Assembly: GCF_009739465.1 (NCBI RefSeq)
Contig: NZ_WHOM01000034.1
Span: 47,720-111,719, forward strand
Length of the DNA: 64,000 nucleotides
Reading direction: 5' to 3'
DNA from: Streptomyces apocyni
GTDB lineage: Bacteria > Actinomycetota > Actinomycetes > Streptomycetales > Streptomycetaceae
Shown here: positions 46,164-56,216 of the stretch, piece by piece
Position numbering within the stretch: position 1 is the stretch's first letter
Layout of the letters: every line of letters begins with the position of its first letter
Translations under genes and position numbers: made by a program
Notes under the pieces: model-generated
What the model was told of the DNA's origin: nothing
What the model saw: the letters and a program-made list of their open reading frames with translations, nothing else
Database searches by the model: none

Positions 46164-46913
46164 ATGGGAGTCATGGCGGGCACCGGGCTGCGGTTGCGCT
46201 TCGCCGAGGAGCTGCGGTTGTTTCTCGCCCCTCGGTACCGAAGCGCGGCCCCGTTCTCCGCGCCCTATGACGGCGCCTCCTCGCTCGGCCATGTGGTCCA
46301 GTCACTGGGCGTACCGCTGCCGGAGGTGGGCCGGTTGCTGGCGGACGGCCAGGAGGTGCCGGACAGCCACCGGCCGCGCGGCGGCGAGCTGATCGACGTC
46401 GAGGCGGTGCCCAGGCCGCAGCGGCTGCCGGAGACCGGCCTGCTCCTTGACGTACACCTGGGCACCTTGGCGCGGTGGCTGCGGCTGCTGGGGCTGGACA
46501 CGGAGTACCGCAACGATCTGGACGACGACACCCTGCTGGCCCGGGCGAACACCGACCGGCGGGTGCTGCTCACCCAGGATCGCGGGCTGCTGAAGCGCCG
46601 CGCGCTGTGGTACGGCTGCTATGTGCGCGGCGCCGGGCCGGACGAGCAACTCGCCGACGTCCTGGACCGTTTCGCACCGCGGCTGGCTCCCTGGACCCGG
46701 TGCATGGCCTGCAACGGGCGGCTGGTCGTGGCCACCAAGGACGAGGTCGAACCGCTGCTCCAGCCCGGCACCCGACGTACGTACGACGTCTTCAGCCGCT
46801 GCCTGTCGTGCGGCCGGGCCTACTGGCGCGGCGCGCACGGCGGGCGGCTGGCGGCCCTGGTCGATCGGGCACAGGAGACGGTGGCGGCCCGGGAGCGCCG
46901 CACGGGCGAGTGA
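46164..46913 (+). CDS. Mut7-C RNase-domain protein
   Basis: 249 residues (ATG 46164; second ATG 46173 also possible). Residues about 10-85 form a ubiquitin-like Mut7-C ub domain; the PIN-like Mut7-C domain follows with L-L-D-V-H-L-G-T-L-A-R-W-L-R-L-L-G and L-L-T-Q-D-R-G-L. Two CxxC pairs (C-M-A-C, C-L-S-C) form a C-terminal zinc ribbon. Predicted ribonuclease; substrate unknown. 77 nt after comEC. Confidence 0.85.
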   Translation: MGVMAGTGLRLRFAEELRLFLAPRYRSAAPFSAPYDGASSLGHVVQSLGVPLPEVGRLLADGQEVPDSHRPRGGELIDVEAVPRPQRLPETGLLLDVHLGTLARWLRLLGLDTEYRNDLDDDTLLARANTDRRVLLTQDRGLLKRRALWYGCYVRGAGPDEQLADVLDRFAPRLAPWTRCMACNGRLVVATKDEVEPLLQPGTRRTYDVFSRCLSCGRAYWRGAHGGRLAALVDRAQETVAARERRTGE

Positions 46914-47014
46914 CTCCGCACGGAACCGCGTCCCCCCACCTACCGACCTGTTCTCACCTGTTCCCAATCCAAGCCCCCGAACGAGGCCGCGGGGAGTCGG
47001 GGGAAAATGTCTTC

Positions 47015-47260
47015 GTGAGCGATGTGAGACATGTACTGGTGTTGCCCGACCGCGACGGGGCCGAGGAGGCGGCGCAGGCCGTCGGGGAGCGGTTCGGGGT
47101 CGTCGACGAACCTCAGCTCGTACGGGACGCGCTGGCCGGTGAGGACGACGCCGAGGACGCTCAGTGGCTGGTGGTGATCGAGGACCCGCGAGGGGCGCTG
47201 GATCCGGTGGCGCTGGACGCCTTCGCGGCCGAGTGGGACGGCTGGCGCGAGGAGCCGTAG
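47015..47260 (+). CDS. Small acidic hypothetical protein
   Basis: 81 residues from GTG 47015. Acidic: V-R-H-V-L-V-L-P-D-R-D-G-A-E-E-A-A-Q ... G-E-D-D-A-E-D-A-Q-W-L-V-V-I-E-D ending A-E-W-D-G-W-R-E-E-P. Two strands with helices, no Cys or membrane segment. Lies just before holA. Unknown family. Confidence 0.65.
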   Translation: MSDVRHVLVLPDRDGAEEAAQAVGERFGVVDEPQLVRDALAGEDDAEDAQWLVVIEDPRGALDPVALDAFAAEWDGWREEP

Positions 47261-47337
47261 GGCGTACGGAGATCGAGACCGGGACCGGGGACCGGGGCGG
47301 GCGGCGTTGTCAGTGGCTCGTGGGATGCTTGACCACG

Positions 47338-48324
47338 ATGGCCAGGAACCCCGGAAACGACGACCCGCTCGCCCCCGTCACGCTCGCCGTGGGCCAGGAG
47401 GACCTGCTGCTCGACCGCGCCCTGCAGCAGGTGGTGGCGGCCGCCCGTGCGGCCGACGCCGACACGGACGTACGCGAGCTGACCCCCGACCAACTGCAGC
47501 CGGGGACACTCGCCGAGCTGACCAGCCCCTCGCTCTTCGCCGAGCGCAAGGTCGTTGCCGTACGCAACGCCCAGGACCTGTCCGCCGACACGGTCAAGGA
47601 CGTGAAGGCCTATCTCGGCTCTCCCGCCGAAGAGATCACCCTGGTACTGCTGCACGCCGGTGGCGCCAAGGGCAAGGGCCTCCTGGACGCCGCGCGCAAG
47701 GCGGGCGCGCGCGAGGTCGCCTGCCCGAAGATGACCAAGCCCGCCGACCGGCTCTCCTTTGTGCGCGGTGAGTTCCGCGCGCTGGGGCGGTCCGCGACCC
47801 CTGAGGCCTGCCAGACCCTGGTCGAGGCGATCGGCAGTGATCTACGGGAGCTGGCCTCCGCGGTCAGTCAGCTCACCGCGGATGTCGAGGGCACGATCGA
47901 CGAGGCCGTCGTCGGCCGGTACTACACGGGCCGCGCGGAGGCCTCCAGCTTCACCGTCGCCGACCGGGCGGTGGAGGGCAGGGCGGCCGAGGCGCTGGAG
48001 GCCCTGCGCTGGTCCCTGGCGACCGGGGTCGCCCCGGTGCTGATCACCAGCGCGCTCGCCCAGGGCGTGCGGGCTATCGGCAAGCTCTCCTCGGCGCGGG
48101 GCGGACGGCCCGCCGACCTGGCCCGTGAGCTGGGGATGCCGCCGTGGAAGATCGACCGGGTGCGGCAGCAGATGCGGGGCTGGACTCCGGACGGCGTCGC
48201 GGTCGCGCTCAGGGCCGTCGCGGAGGCGGACGCGGGCGTCAAGGGCGGCGGCGACGATCCGGAGTACGCCCTGGAGAAGGCGGTCGTCACCATCGCCCAA
48301 GCCGCCCGCGCCCGCCGCGGCTAA
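47338..48324 (+). CDS. holA: DNA polymerase III subunit delta
   Basis: 328 residues from ATG 47338. Clamp-loader delta architecture: [13 protein letters not shown] near the N-terminus, [13 protein letters not shown], a degenerate AAA region, and the C-terminal collar helices [11 protein letters not shown]. The Walker A is absent, as normal for delta. Opens the sliding clamp for loading. Convergent with rpsT, as in other actinomycetes. Confidence 0.92.
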   Translation: MARNPGNDDPLAPVTLAVGQEDLLLDRALQQVVAAARAADADTDVRELTPDQLQPGTLAELTSPSLFAERKVVAVRNAQDLSADTVKDVKAYLGSPAEEITLVLLHAGGAKGKGLLDAARKAGAREVACPKMTKPADRLSFVRGEFRALGRSATPEACQTLVEAIGSDLRELASAVSQLTADVEGTIDEAVVGRYYTGRAEASSFTVADRAVEGRAAEALEALRWSLATGVAPVLITSALAQGVRAIGKLSSARGGRPADLARELGMPPWKIDRVRQQMRGWTPDGVAVALRAVAEADAGVKGGGDDPEYALEKAVVTIAQAARARRG

Positions 48325-48352
48325 GGCGCTCAGCCGTCAGGAAACGCCGAAA

Positions 48353-48391
48353 GCCCCGCCCGGCGTCCTGGGGAAGGACACCGGCCGGGGC
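48353..48391. terminator. Terminator between holA and rpsT
   Basis: 17-bp stem with two mismatches (48353-48369 with 48375-48391). It ends holA and may also stop rpsT from the other side. The rest of the 193-nt gap holds nothing else I can support. Confidence 0.75.
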
Positions 48392-48517
48392 CACGGTTCA
48401 AGCTGGGTGGTCCGCACCCGCGTGGCGAACGCAGATCGTGTGCGGACCGGGGGTGCCGGTCAGGAGCGGAAGAGAGGGCCCGCTGAGTCCTGTCCGGCGG
48501 TCAAATCAAGAGTGTGC

Positions 48518-48784
48518 TCAGCCCTTGAGGGAGGCAACCTTGGAGGCCAGCGCCGACTTCTTGTTGGCGGCCTGGTTCTTGTGGATGACTCCCTTGGAGA
48601 CAGCCTTGTCGAGCGCGCGGTTGGCGTCGCGGAGGGCCGTGGTGGCCTTCTCGGCGTCACCCGCGGTGACGGCCTCACGGGCCTTGCGGACAGCGGTCTT
48701 GAGCGAGGACTTGACGGCCTTGTTGCGCAGGCGCGCCTTCTCGTTCGTCTTGTTCCGCTTGATCTGGGACTTGATGTTCGCCAC
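48518..48784 (-). CDS. rpsT: 30S ribosomal protein S20
   Basis: 88 residues from GTG (48784); the longer upstream frame is not conserved. Begins [18 protein letters not shown] and is Lys/Ala/Arg rich over three helices, as S20. Binds 16S rRNA. Encoded opposite lepA with a 204-nt divergent region that contains its promoter. Confidence 0.97.
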   Translation of the reverse strand: MANIKSQIKRNKTNEKARLRNKAVKSSLKTAVRKAREAVTAGDAEKATTALRDANRALDKAVSKGVIHKNQAANKKSALASKVASLKG

Positions 48785-48858
48785 GAAAGAGCCTTTACAG
48801 GTTCGATGATCTTGATGGGTGCCCCGTCGCTTGAGAGGGCTACGAGGCACAGCTGCCC

Positions 48859-48888
48859 AGATTACCAGCAGCGTCGGCACCGGCCCAA
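48859..48888 (-). promoter_or_regulatory. rpsT promoter
   Basis: On the minus strand TTGGGC (48888-48883), 18-nt spacer, TAATCT (48864-48859). Same -10 as rplU; predicted leader about 65 nt. Confidence 0.65.
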
Positions 48889-48988
48889 ACCGACCACCGG
48901 CCGCCACTCATGGGACGATGGAAGCTACGTAACGATCCGACCCGAGGCTGCAGAGAGCTGCAGACGTTCTCAAGAATCAGGACCCTGC

Positions 48989-50854
<1,866 letters not shown>

Positions 50855-50875
50855 TCGGCTTGATCCCGCTCCGCC

Positions 50876-50906
50876 GGGCCCGTCACGCACCGCGTGTGGC
50901 GGGCCC
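50876..50906 (+). terminator. Terminator after lepA
   Basis: GGGCCCG (50876-50882) pairs with CGGGCCC (50900-50906), with inner CACGC/GTGTG pairing, followed by TTCGG. Confidence 0.75.
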
Positions 50907-50949
50907 TTCGGCTATCCGGGGTCTGTAGAAAGTGACAGGTCGCAGACTC

Positions 50950-50978
50950 TTACGCACCGGGCGAACGCGCTCTACCCT
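50950..50978 (+). promoter_or_regulatory. Possible promoter of the acyl-CoA ligase gene
   Basis: TTACGC (50950-50955), 17-nt spacer, TACCCT (50973-50978), about 70 nt before the GTG at 51056. Confidence 0.5.
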
Positions 50979-51055
50979 GATCACTGCTCGAAGGTTACTC
51001 GCCAGTTAAACAAGTGGCCGCAGTCAACTGGACTGTCGCGGGCCCGGAGGATGTC

Positions 51056-52945
51056 GTGAGCGACTCACAGACCTTGATCGAGAACCGTCCGCCCAGCGTC
51101 GCCATCCTGCTCCAGGAGCGGGTCGCGGCCACACCGGACGCGGAGGCGTACCGCTATCCGGTGCCGCCGGCTTCCGGCCAGGGCCCGGACGACTGGAAGT
51201 CGCTGAGCTGGGCGCAGGCGGCCGAGCGGATCTACGCCATCGCCGCCGGACTGATCGACCTCGGCGTCAGCCCCGAGGAACGGGTCGCCCTCGCCTCGAA
51301 CACCCGGGTCGAGTGGATCCTCGCCGACCTCGGCATCCTGTGCGCGGGCGCGGCCACCACCACCGTCTACCCCTCGACGAACACCGAGGAGTCCGCGTAC
51401 ATCCTCGCCGACTCCGGCAGCAAGGTGCTGATCGCCGAGGACGCGACACAGCTGGCCAAGGTACGGGAGCGGCGCGCCGAGCTGCCCGACATCCAGCACG
51501 TCGTGGTGATCGACGCGGCGGACGCCCAGGCCGCCGAAGGCGACCCGGAGGGCTGGGTGCTCTCCCTCGCCGAGCTGGAGGCGCGCGGAACGGCGTATCT
51601 GGAGAAGTCGCCCGAGGCCGTCAAGGAGCGGATCGCGGCGATCACCAAGGACCAGCTCGCCACGCTGATCTACACCTCCGGGACGACGGGCAAGCCCAAG
51701 GGCGTACGGCTGCCGCACGACAACTGGTCGTACATGGCGAAGGCGATCGCCGCGACCGGGCTGCTCGGACCCGACGACGTGCAGTACCTCTGGCTGCCGC
51801 TCGCGCACGTCTTCGGCAAGGTGCTCACCTCGGGCCAGATCGAGATCGGCCACGTCACCGCCGTCGACGGCCGGATCGACAAGATCATCGAGAACCTGCC
51901 GGTCGTCCAGCCGACCTATATGGCGGCCGTGCCGCGCATCTTCGAGAAGGTGTACAACGGCGTCGCGGCCAAGGCGCGGGCCGCCGGCGGAGCCAAGTAC
52001 AAGATCTTCAAGTGGGCCGCGGAGGTGGCCCGCGAGTACGCCAAGACCTCGCAGGAGAACTTCCGCCGCACCGGCTCGGCCTCGGTGCCGTTCGGGCTCT
52101 CGGCCAAGCACAAGGTCGCCGACACCCTCGTCTACGGCAAGCTGCGCGACGCGTTCGGCGGGCGGCTGCGGGCCGCGGTCTCCGGCTCCGCCGCCCTCTC
52201 CCCGGACATCGGCTACTTCTTCTCCGGTGCGGGCATCCACATCCTGGAGGGGTACGGACTCACCGAGTCCAGCGCCGCCTCCTTCGTGAACCCGGGCGAG
52301 GCCTATCGCACCGGTACGGTCGGCAAGCCGGTGCCCGGCTGCGAGGTGCGGATCGCCGACGACGGCGAGATCCTGCTGCGCGGCCCCGGCATCATGGAGG
52401 GCTACCACGGGTTGCCCGAGAAGACCGCGGAGGTCCTGGAGCCGGACGGCTGGTTCCACACCGGCGACATCGGCGAGCTGTCCGCGGACGGCTATCTGCG
52501 GATCACCGACCGCAAGAAAGACCTGATCAAGACCTCTGGGGGCAAGTACATCGCCCCGGCCGAGGTCGAGGGCCAGTTCAAGGCCGTCTGCCCGTACGTC
52601 TCCAACATCCTGGTGCACGGCGCGGACCGGAACTTCTGCACCGCGCTGATCGCGCTCGACGAGCCGTCGATCCTCGCCTGGGCCGAGGAGCAGGGCCTCG
52701 CCGCCAAGACCTACGCGGACGTGGTGGCCGCGAAGGAGACGGTCGACCTGATCGACGGCTATGTGCGGCAGCTGAACGAGGGGCTGCAGCGCTGGCAGAC
52801 GATCAAGAAGTTCCGGCTGCTGCCGCGTGACCTTGACGTGGAGCACGGTGAGCTCACGCCCAGCCTGAAGCTGAAGCGGCCGGTCGTCGAGCGCGAGTAC
52901 CGGGGGCTGATCGACGAGATGTACGCGGGGAGCCGCGAGGACTGA
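51056..52945 (+). CDS. Long-chain fatty acid--CoA ligase (AMP-forming)
   Basis: 629 residues from GTG 51056, preferred because ggagg sits 5 nt upstream; an in-frame start at 51014 would add 14 residues. Adenylate-forming signature Y-T-S-G-T-T-G-K-P-K-G-V near 205, G-Y-G-L-T-E-S-S near 400, and the hinge/C-domain D-R-K-K-D-L-I-K-T-S-G-G-K-Y with the catalytic Lys toward the end. Activates fatty acids through acyl-AMP to acyl-CoA, at the membrane. Chain-length preference is not evident. Confidence 0.92.
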   Translation: MSDSQTLIENRPPSVAILLQERVAATPDAEAYRYPVPPASGQGPDDWKSLSWAQAAERIYAIAAGLIDLGVSPEERVALASNTRVEWILADLGILCAGAATTTVYPSTNTEESAYILADSGSKVLIAEDATQLAKVRERRAELPDIQHVVVIDAADAQAAEGDPEGWVLSLAELEARGTAYLEKSPEAVKERIAAITKDQLATLIYTSGTTGKPKGVRLPHDNWSYMAKAIAATGLLGPDDVQYLWLPLAHVFGKVLTSGQIEIGHVTAVDGRIDKIIENLPVVQPTYMAAVPRIFEKVYNGVAAKARAAGGAKYKIFKWAAEVAREYAKTSQENFRRTGSASVPFGLSAKHKVADTLVYGKLRDAFGGRLRAAVSGSAALSPDIGYFFSGAGIHILEGYGLTESSAASFVNPGEAYRTGTVGKPVPGCEVRIADDGEILLRGPGIMEGYHGLPEKTAEVLEPDGWFHTGDIGELSADGYLRITDRKKDLIKTSGGKYIAPAEVEGQFKAVCPYVSNILVHGADRNFCTALIALDEPSILAWAEEQGLAAKTYADVVAAKETVDLIDGYVRQLNEGLQRWQTIKKFRLLPRDLDVEHGELTPSLKLKRPVVEREYRGLIDEMYAGSRED

Positions 52946-53060
52946 CGGCGCCGAGCTCCGCACGCCACCCGGTGTGGGGCCGACCACACCGGGTGGCGCT
53001 GTGCCCGGCTGCCGCACAGGCGCCCAGGGCGCACGGTCGTTCACAGTCGCCCCCGTACCG

Positions 53061-53072
53061 GACAATGGGTGC
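53061..53072 (+). promoter_or_regulatory. -10-like box for hemW
   Basis: GACAAT (about 53061-53066) lies 6 nt before the ATG at 53073 with no ribosome binding site. Confidence 0.45.
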
Positions 53073-54305
53073 ATGCCCTCCGTACTGCCTGACGGCGAAC
53101 CCGTGCCCGACGACGGGTCGCTGCCCGCGTCCGCCCTGACCGGCGCCGCCGAGCGGCCCCTCGGGTTCTATCTGCACGTCCCGTACTGCGCGACCCGCTG
53201 CGGCTACTGCGACTTCAACACCTACACCGCGAGCGAACTGCGCGGCACCGGCGGCGCGCTCGCCTCCCGCGACACCTACGCGTCCAACCTCGTCGAGGAG
53301 ATCCGCCTCGCCCGCAAGGTCCTGGGCGACGACCCACGCCCGGTGCGGACCGTGTTCGTCGGCGGCGGTACGCCGACCCTGCTCGCCGCGTCCGACCTGG
53401 TCACGGCGCTGGGCGCGATCCGCGACGAGTTCGGCCTCGCGGCCGACGCCGAGATCAGCACGGAGGCGAACCCCGAGTCGGTCGACCCCGCCTATCTCGC
53501 CGAGCTGCGCGCCGGGGGCTTCAACCGGATCTCCTTCGGCATGCAGAGCGCCCGCCAGCACGTACTGAAGGTCCTGGACCGTACGCACACCCCGGGGCGG
53601 CCCGAGGCGTGTGTCGCCGAGGCACGCGCGGCCGGGTTCTCCCATGTGAACCTGGACCTGATCTACGGCACGCCGGGCGAGTCGGACGACGACTGGCGGG
53701 CGTCCCTGGACGCGGCGATCGGCGCCGGTCCCGACCATGTGTCGGCGTACGCCCTGATCGTCGAGGAGGGCACCCAGCTGGCCCGCCGCATTCGCCGCGG
53801 CGAGGTTCCGATGACAGACGACGACGTCCACGCGGACCGCTATCTGATCGCCGATGAGGCGCTGTCGCGGGCGGGCTTCTCCTGGTACGAGGTGTCCAAC
53901 TGGGCCACATCCGACGCCGGACGCTGCCTGCACAACGAGCTGTACTGGCGCGGCGCCGACTGGTGGGGCGCGGGTCCCGGCGCGCACAGCCATGTGGGCG
54001 GGGTGCGCTGGTGGAACGTCAAGCACCCGGGTGCGTACGCCCAGGCCCTGGGCGACGGCCGCTCGCCTGGCGCCGGGCGAGAGATCCTCCCGGACGAGGA
54101 CCGCCGGGTGGAACGCGTACTCCTAGAGCTACGCCTGCGGGAGGGCTGTCCCCTGTCCCTCCTGCGCCCAGACGGCCTGGCGGCCTCACGCCGGGCGCTC
54201 GCCGACGGCCTCCTGGAGCCATCCGCGTACGACGCGGGCCGCGCGGTACTGACGCTACGGGGCCGCCTGCTCGCTGACGCGGTGGTCCGCGACCTGGTGG
54301 ACTAG
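53073..54305 (+). CDS. hemW: HemW-type radical SAM protein
   Basis: 410 residues. C39-A-T-R-C43-G-Y-C46 is the radical SAM cluster motif, followed by F-N-T-Y; the extra Cys just after the triad that marks coproporphyrinogen oxidase HemN is not present, which fits HemW, a haem chaperone that delivers haem to respiratory enzymes. G-G-G-T-P-T-L, F-N-R-I-S-F-G-M-Q-S and a C-terminal HemN_C domain are visible. Position after lepA is common in actinomycetes. Confidence 0.92.
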   Translation: MPSVLPDGEPVPDDGSLPASALTGAAERPLGFYLHVPYCATRCGYCDFNTYTASELRGTGGALASRDTYASNLVEEIRLARKVLGDDPRPVRTVFVGGGTPTLLAASDLVTALGAIRDEFGLAADAEISTEANPESVDPAYLAELRAGGFNRISFGMQSARQHVLKVLDRTHTPGRPEACVAEARAAGFSHVNLDLIYGTPGESDDDWRASLDAAIGAGPDHVSAYALIVEEGTQLARRIRRGEVPMTDDDVHADRYLIADEALSRAGFSWYEVSNWATSDAGRCLHNELYWRGADWWGAGPGAHSHVGGVRWWNVKHPGAYAQALGDGRSPGAGREILPDEDRRVERVLLELRLREGCPLSLLRPDGLAASRRALADGLLEPSAYDAGRAVLTLRGRLLADAVVRDLVD

Positions 54306-54377
54306 AGGCTTGCAGCGAAGCCCCACCCTGCCGTGGCACGATGGGGCCGCTCGCGCCAGTTTCGGTTAACCGACTGG

Positions 54378-54587
54378 TCAGACGGTGTCGAACTCTCCAG
54401 CCTTGACGCCTGCAACGAAAGAGGCGAACGAGTCGGCGGGGAAGTCCAGAACGGGACCGGTCGGGTTCTTGGAGTCACGGACGGGGACCACGCCACGCGA
54501 GGCGGCGAGGTTTGCGGCGACCTCGATGCACTGGCCGCCATTGTTGCTGTACGAGGACGTGAACCACTGCGGGTCTTCGGTCGTCAC
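54378..54587 (-). CDS. DUF397 domain protein
   Basis: 69 residues from GTG (54587-54585), which overlaps the stop of the XRE gene upstream (GTGA). DUF397 pattern is complete: W-F-T-S-S-Y-S-N-N-G-G-Q-C-I-E-V-A, V-P-V-R-D-S-K-N-P and F-P-A-D-S-F-A-S-F-V-A-G-V-K-A-G-E-F. Small partner of the DUF5753 regulator; pairs of this kind are abundant in Streptomyces and affect development or antibiotic production. Confidence 0.9.
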   Translation of the reverse strand: MTTEDPQWFTSSYSNNGGQCIEVAANLAASRGVVPVRDSKNPTGPVLDFPADSFASFVAGVKAGEFDTV

Positions 54588-55473
54588 AAGGTGCCCTTTC
54601 GTAACGTGCTGATCATGGCCACAGTCTCCGCCTGGGAGAGGGATTCGGCCTGTAGTTGATGGTAGGCCGTGAGCATCGGCAGTACGAACGTGCTTTCCCG
54701 CTCGAGATGGCCCCGTTGGGCGGACTCGGCATACGACATGAGCGATCGATCGGACAGCGTCAACACCGTGATCGGCAAGTCGAACGGACGGCGGGCCCCA
54801 TGGCGAACGGGGCAACCTGGAGCACGGTGTTCGGCAGCTCGGCGAACTCGATCAATCGGGCCAACTGCGCGTCCATGACGGCAGGTTCTCCGATGGGGCG
54901 GCGAAGGCAGCTCTCATCGAGCACGACGAAGACCAGCGGTGAGGGTGTCCGTTCGAGTGTGGCTTGCCGCTCGGCGATGAGGGTGACCCGCTCCTCTGCC
55001 TGGTCATCCGTGATAGCTCCCCGCTTCACGGCACTCTGCGCAAGCACTGTTGCGTAGTCCGGTGTTTGCAGCAGGCCAGGGATGATGCCCACTTCGTAGA
55101 GCCGGATCTCTTGCGCCTGAGCCTCGTGGTCAACGAACTGAGGGAAGCCCTCCAATAGCCCCGCGTGCCGCACCTTGCGCCATGCGCGCTCGAACATGTC
55201 GCCGGTCCCCAGCGCCTTGTCCGCGCTACGCGCGAGGCGGAAGGTTGGAAGTTTGCGACCAGTTTCGACCGACGAGATGTGCGTACTGGAGTACCCCATC
55301 TGTTCCGCCAGTTCCTCCTGTGTCCAGCCGAGTTCCTCACGCAGCCTGCGCAGACGCGCCCCAAAGGCTGCTTGCGGTGAACTGTCCGGGTCTAACTCCT
55401 TGCGGTTCAAAGGGGTTTCACCGACCTTTCGTTCATGTCTGACAAGTTGAAGAGTGCCCCGATACAGGGTCAC
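54584..55473 (-). pseudogene. XRE/DUF5753 regulator, frameshifted, with a TTA codon
   Basis: GTG at 55473 follows a perfect aaggagg at 6-nt spacing. A helix-turn-helix (about residues 33-90, G-W-T-Q-E-E-L-A-E-Q-M-G-Y-S-S-T-H-I-S) is followed by DUF5753 with L-L-Q-T-P-D-Y. After V-A-P-F-A-M-G the frame runs into a stop, while the correct C-terminus (L-P-I-T-V-L-T-L-S-D...L-R-K-G-T-L) lies in the -1 frame; one missing base near 54793-54799 (GGGCCCC run) accounts for it and restores 296 residues. Leu at 55393-55395 is TTA, so translation would need the bldA tRNA. Regulates with the DUF397 partner; possible regulator of the adjacent RiPP genes. Real decay or sequencing error cannot be separated. 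Confidence 0.8.
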
Positions 55474-55517
55474 GCTGAACCTCCTTGGTAGTGGAAGCAC
55501 TACGGAGAGGAGTGATC

Positions 55518-55781
55518 GTGTCCGGCAAGAACACCCCCGCAGAGCGGCAAGCATCCCCACCACCCGTTCCAGCCCCCGGCACGCTCGTGGTGGACACCAG
55601 CTGTGCGCGTGGCGTTGGTGAGTTCCGGGGGCTCGCTGGCCCGTACTGGTCACTGCGTCCGCTCTGCGGTGGGACCGAGTGGGAAGCGAAACCCGAACAC
55701 GTCCGCCTCGCAGCTCCCATAGAGCGGCTGCAAGCCGAGAACGCGCGGTGTAACGCCCGGAGCCGGGGTGAGCTGTTGTGA
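55518..55781 (+). CDS. Small hypothetical protein at the start of the RiPP operon
   Basis: 87 residues from GTG 55518 (agaggag upstream), starting only 44 nt from the divergent XRE gene. Motifs: L-V-V-D-T-S-C-A-R-G-V-G-E-F-R-G-L-A-G-P-Y-W-S-L-R-P and a charged helical C-terminus E-R-L-Q-A-E-N-A-R. Two Cys. The stop overlaps the next GTG (GTGA), so it is coupled to the precursor frame. I do not recognise the family; it may be a regulatory or accessory element of the cluster. Confidence 0.65.
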   Translation: MSGKNTPAERQASPPPVPAPGTLVVDTSCARGVGEFRGLAGPYWSLRPLCGGTEWEAKPEHVRLAAPIERLQAENARCNARSRGELL

Positions 55782-56215
55782 CCCGCCTACCCGTCCGGCT
55801 CATCCTCGCCGCAGACCAGATCGACTCGGACCCCGACTTCCGCGCGGAGTTCTTCGCGGCTCTCGACACCGAGCTAGAGCGGCGCTCCGCCGAGCGGACG
55901 GCCGAGCTGGAGGCGTTCGCGGCAGCCGTGAAAGTGGCAGCCGAAGGGCTCGTACAGGCAAGACCCGATTCCATGGAGGTACGCAGAGTGAATGCCGCAA
56001 CGGCTATCCCGTTCGGGGTCCGGCACCTGGTGTCACCGGCCCCGACGAACAGCGAAGCGCCCGTCATCACGTACAGCGACGCGCTTCAGCTGAACGTCTC
56101 GGCGGAGGGCAACCCGTGGCACGCCATCACGGCGGAGATGCCGGAGACGCAGACAGAGACCAGCAACGGCGACGGCAGTGCTCCGGGCTCCGACAGCGGG
56201 ACCGATCTGTACTGA
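55778..56215 (+). CDS. Open frame joining a 65-70-residue helical region to the tgmA precursor
   Basis: GTG 55778 overlaps the upstream stop and the frame stays open to 56215 (145 residues). The first ~65 residues (R-L-I-L-A-A-D-Q-I-D-S-D-P-D-F-R-A-E-F-F then E-R-R-S-A-E-R-T-A-E-L-E) are a charged helical region without similarity to the precursor family. No stop separates it from the tgmA sequence that follows. Either a natural fusion, i.e. a precursor with an extra N-terminal extension, or a separate small gene whose stop was lost, with tgmA translated from the internal GTG at 55988. Confidence 0.6.
   Translation: MTRLPVRLILAADQIDSDPDFRAEFFAALDTELERRSAERTAELEAFAAAVKVAAEGLVQARPDSMEVRRVNAATAIPFGVRHLVSPAPTNSEAPVITYSDALQLNVSAEGNPWHAITAEMPETQTETSNGDGSAPGSDSGTDLY
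55988..56215 (+). CDS. tgmA: Putative ATP-grasp-modified RiPP precursor
   Basis: 75 residues from GTG 55988, with ggaggt 7 nt upstream. The leader has P-F-G-V-R at 8-12, typical of TIGR04186-type precursors. Then Y29-S-D31-A-L-Q34 and E40-G-N-P43 follow the family's Y-D-x-x-x-Q...D-G-x-P pattern, with Glu replacing the usual Asp. The tail is Thr/Ser/Glu/Asp-rich: T-E-T-S-N-G-D62-G-S-A-P-G-S-D-S-G-T-D-L-Y. TgmB would form ester or amide links between acidic and Ser/Thr/Lys side chains (no Lys here, so esters). D62-G63 is the obvious candidate for aspartimide formation by the PIMT-like TgmC. Crosslink sites are inference. Confidence 0.75.
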   Translation: MNAATAIPFGVRHLVSPAPTNSEAPVITYSDALQLNVSAEGNPWHAITAEMPETQTETSNGDGSAPGSDSGTDLY

Positions 56216-56216
56216 C

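Noticed and set aside
48125..48988. Upstream extension of lepA (long continuous frame from 48125)
   Set aside because: It crosses holA and antisense rpsT; conserved EF4 sequence begins just after GTG 48989.
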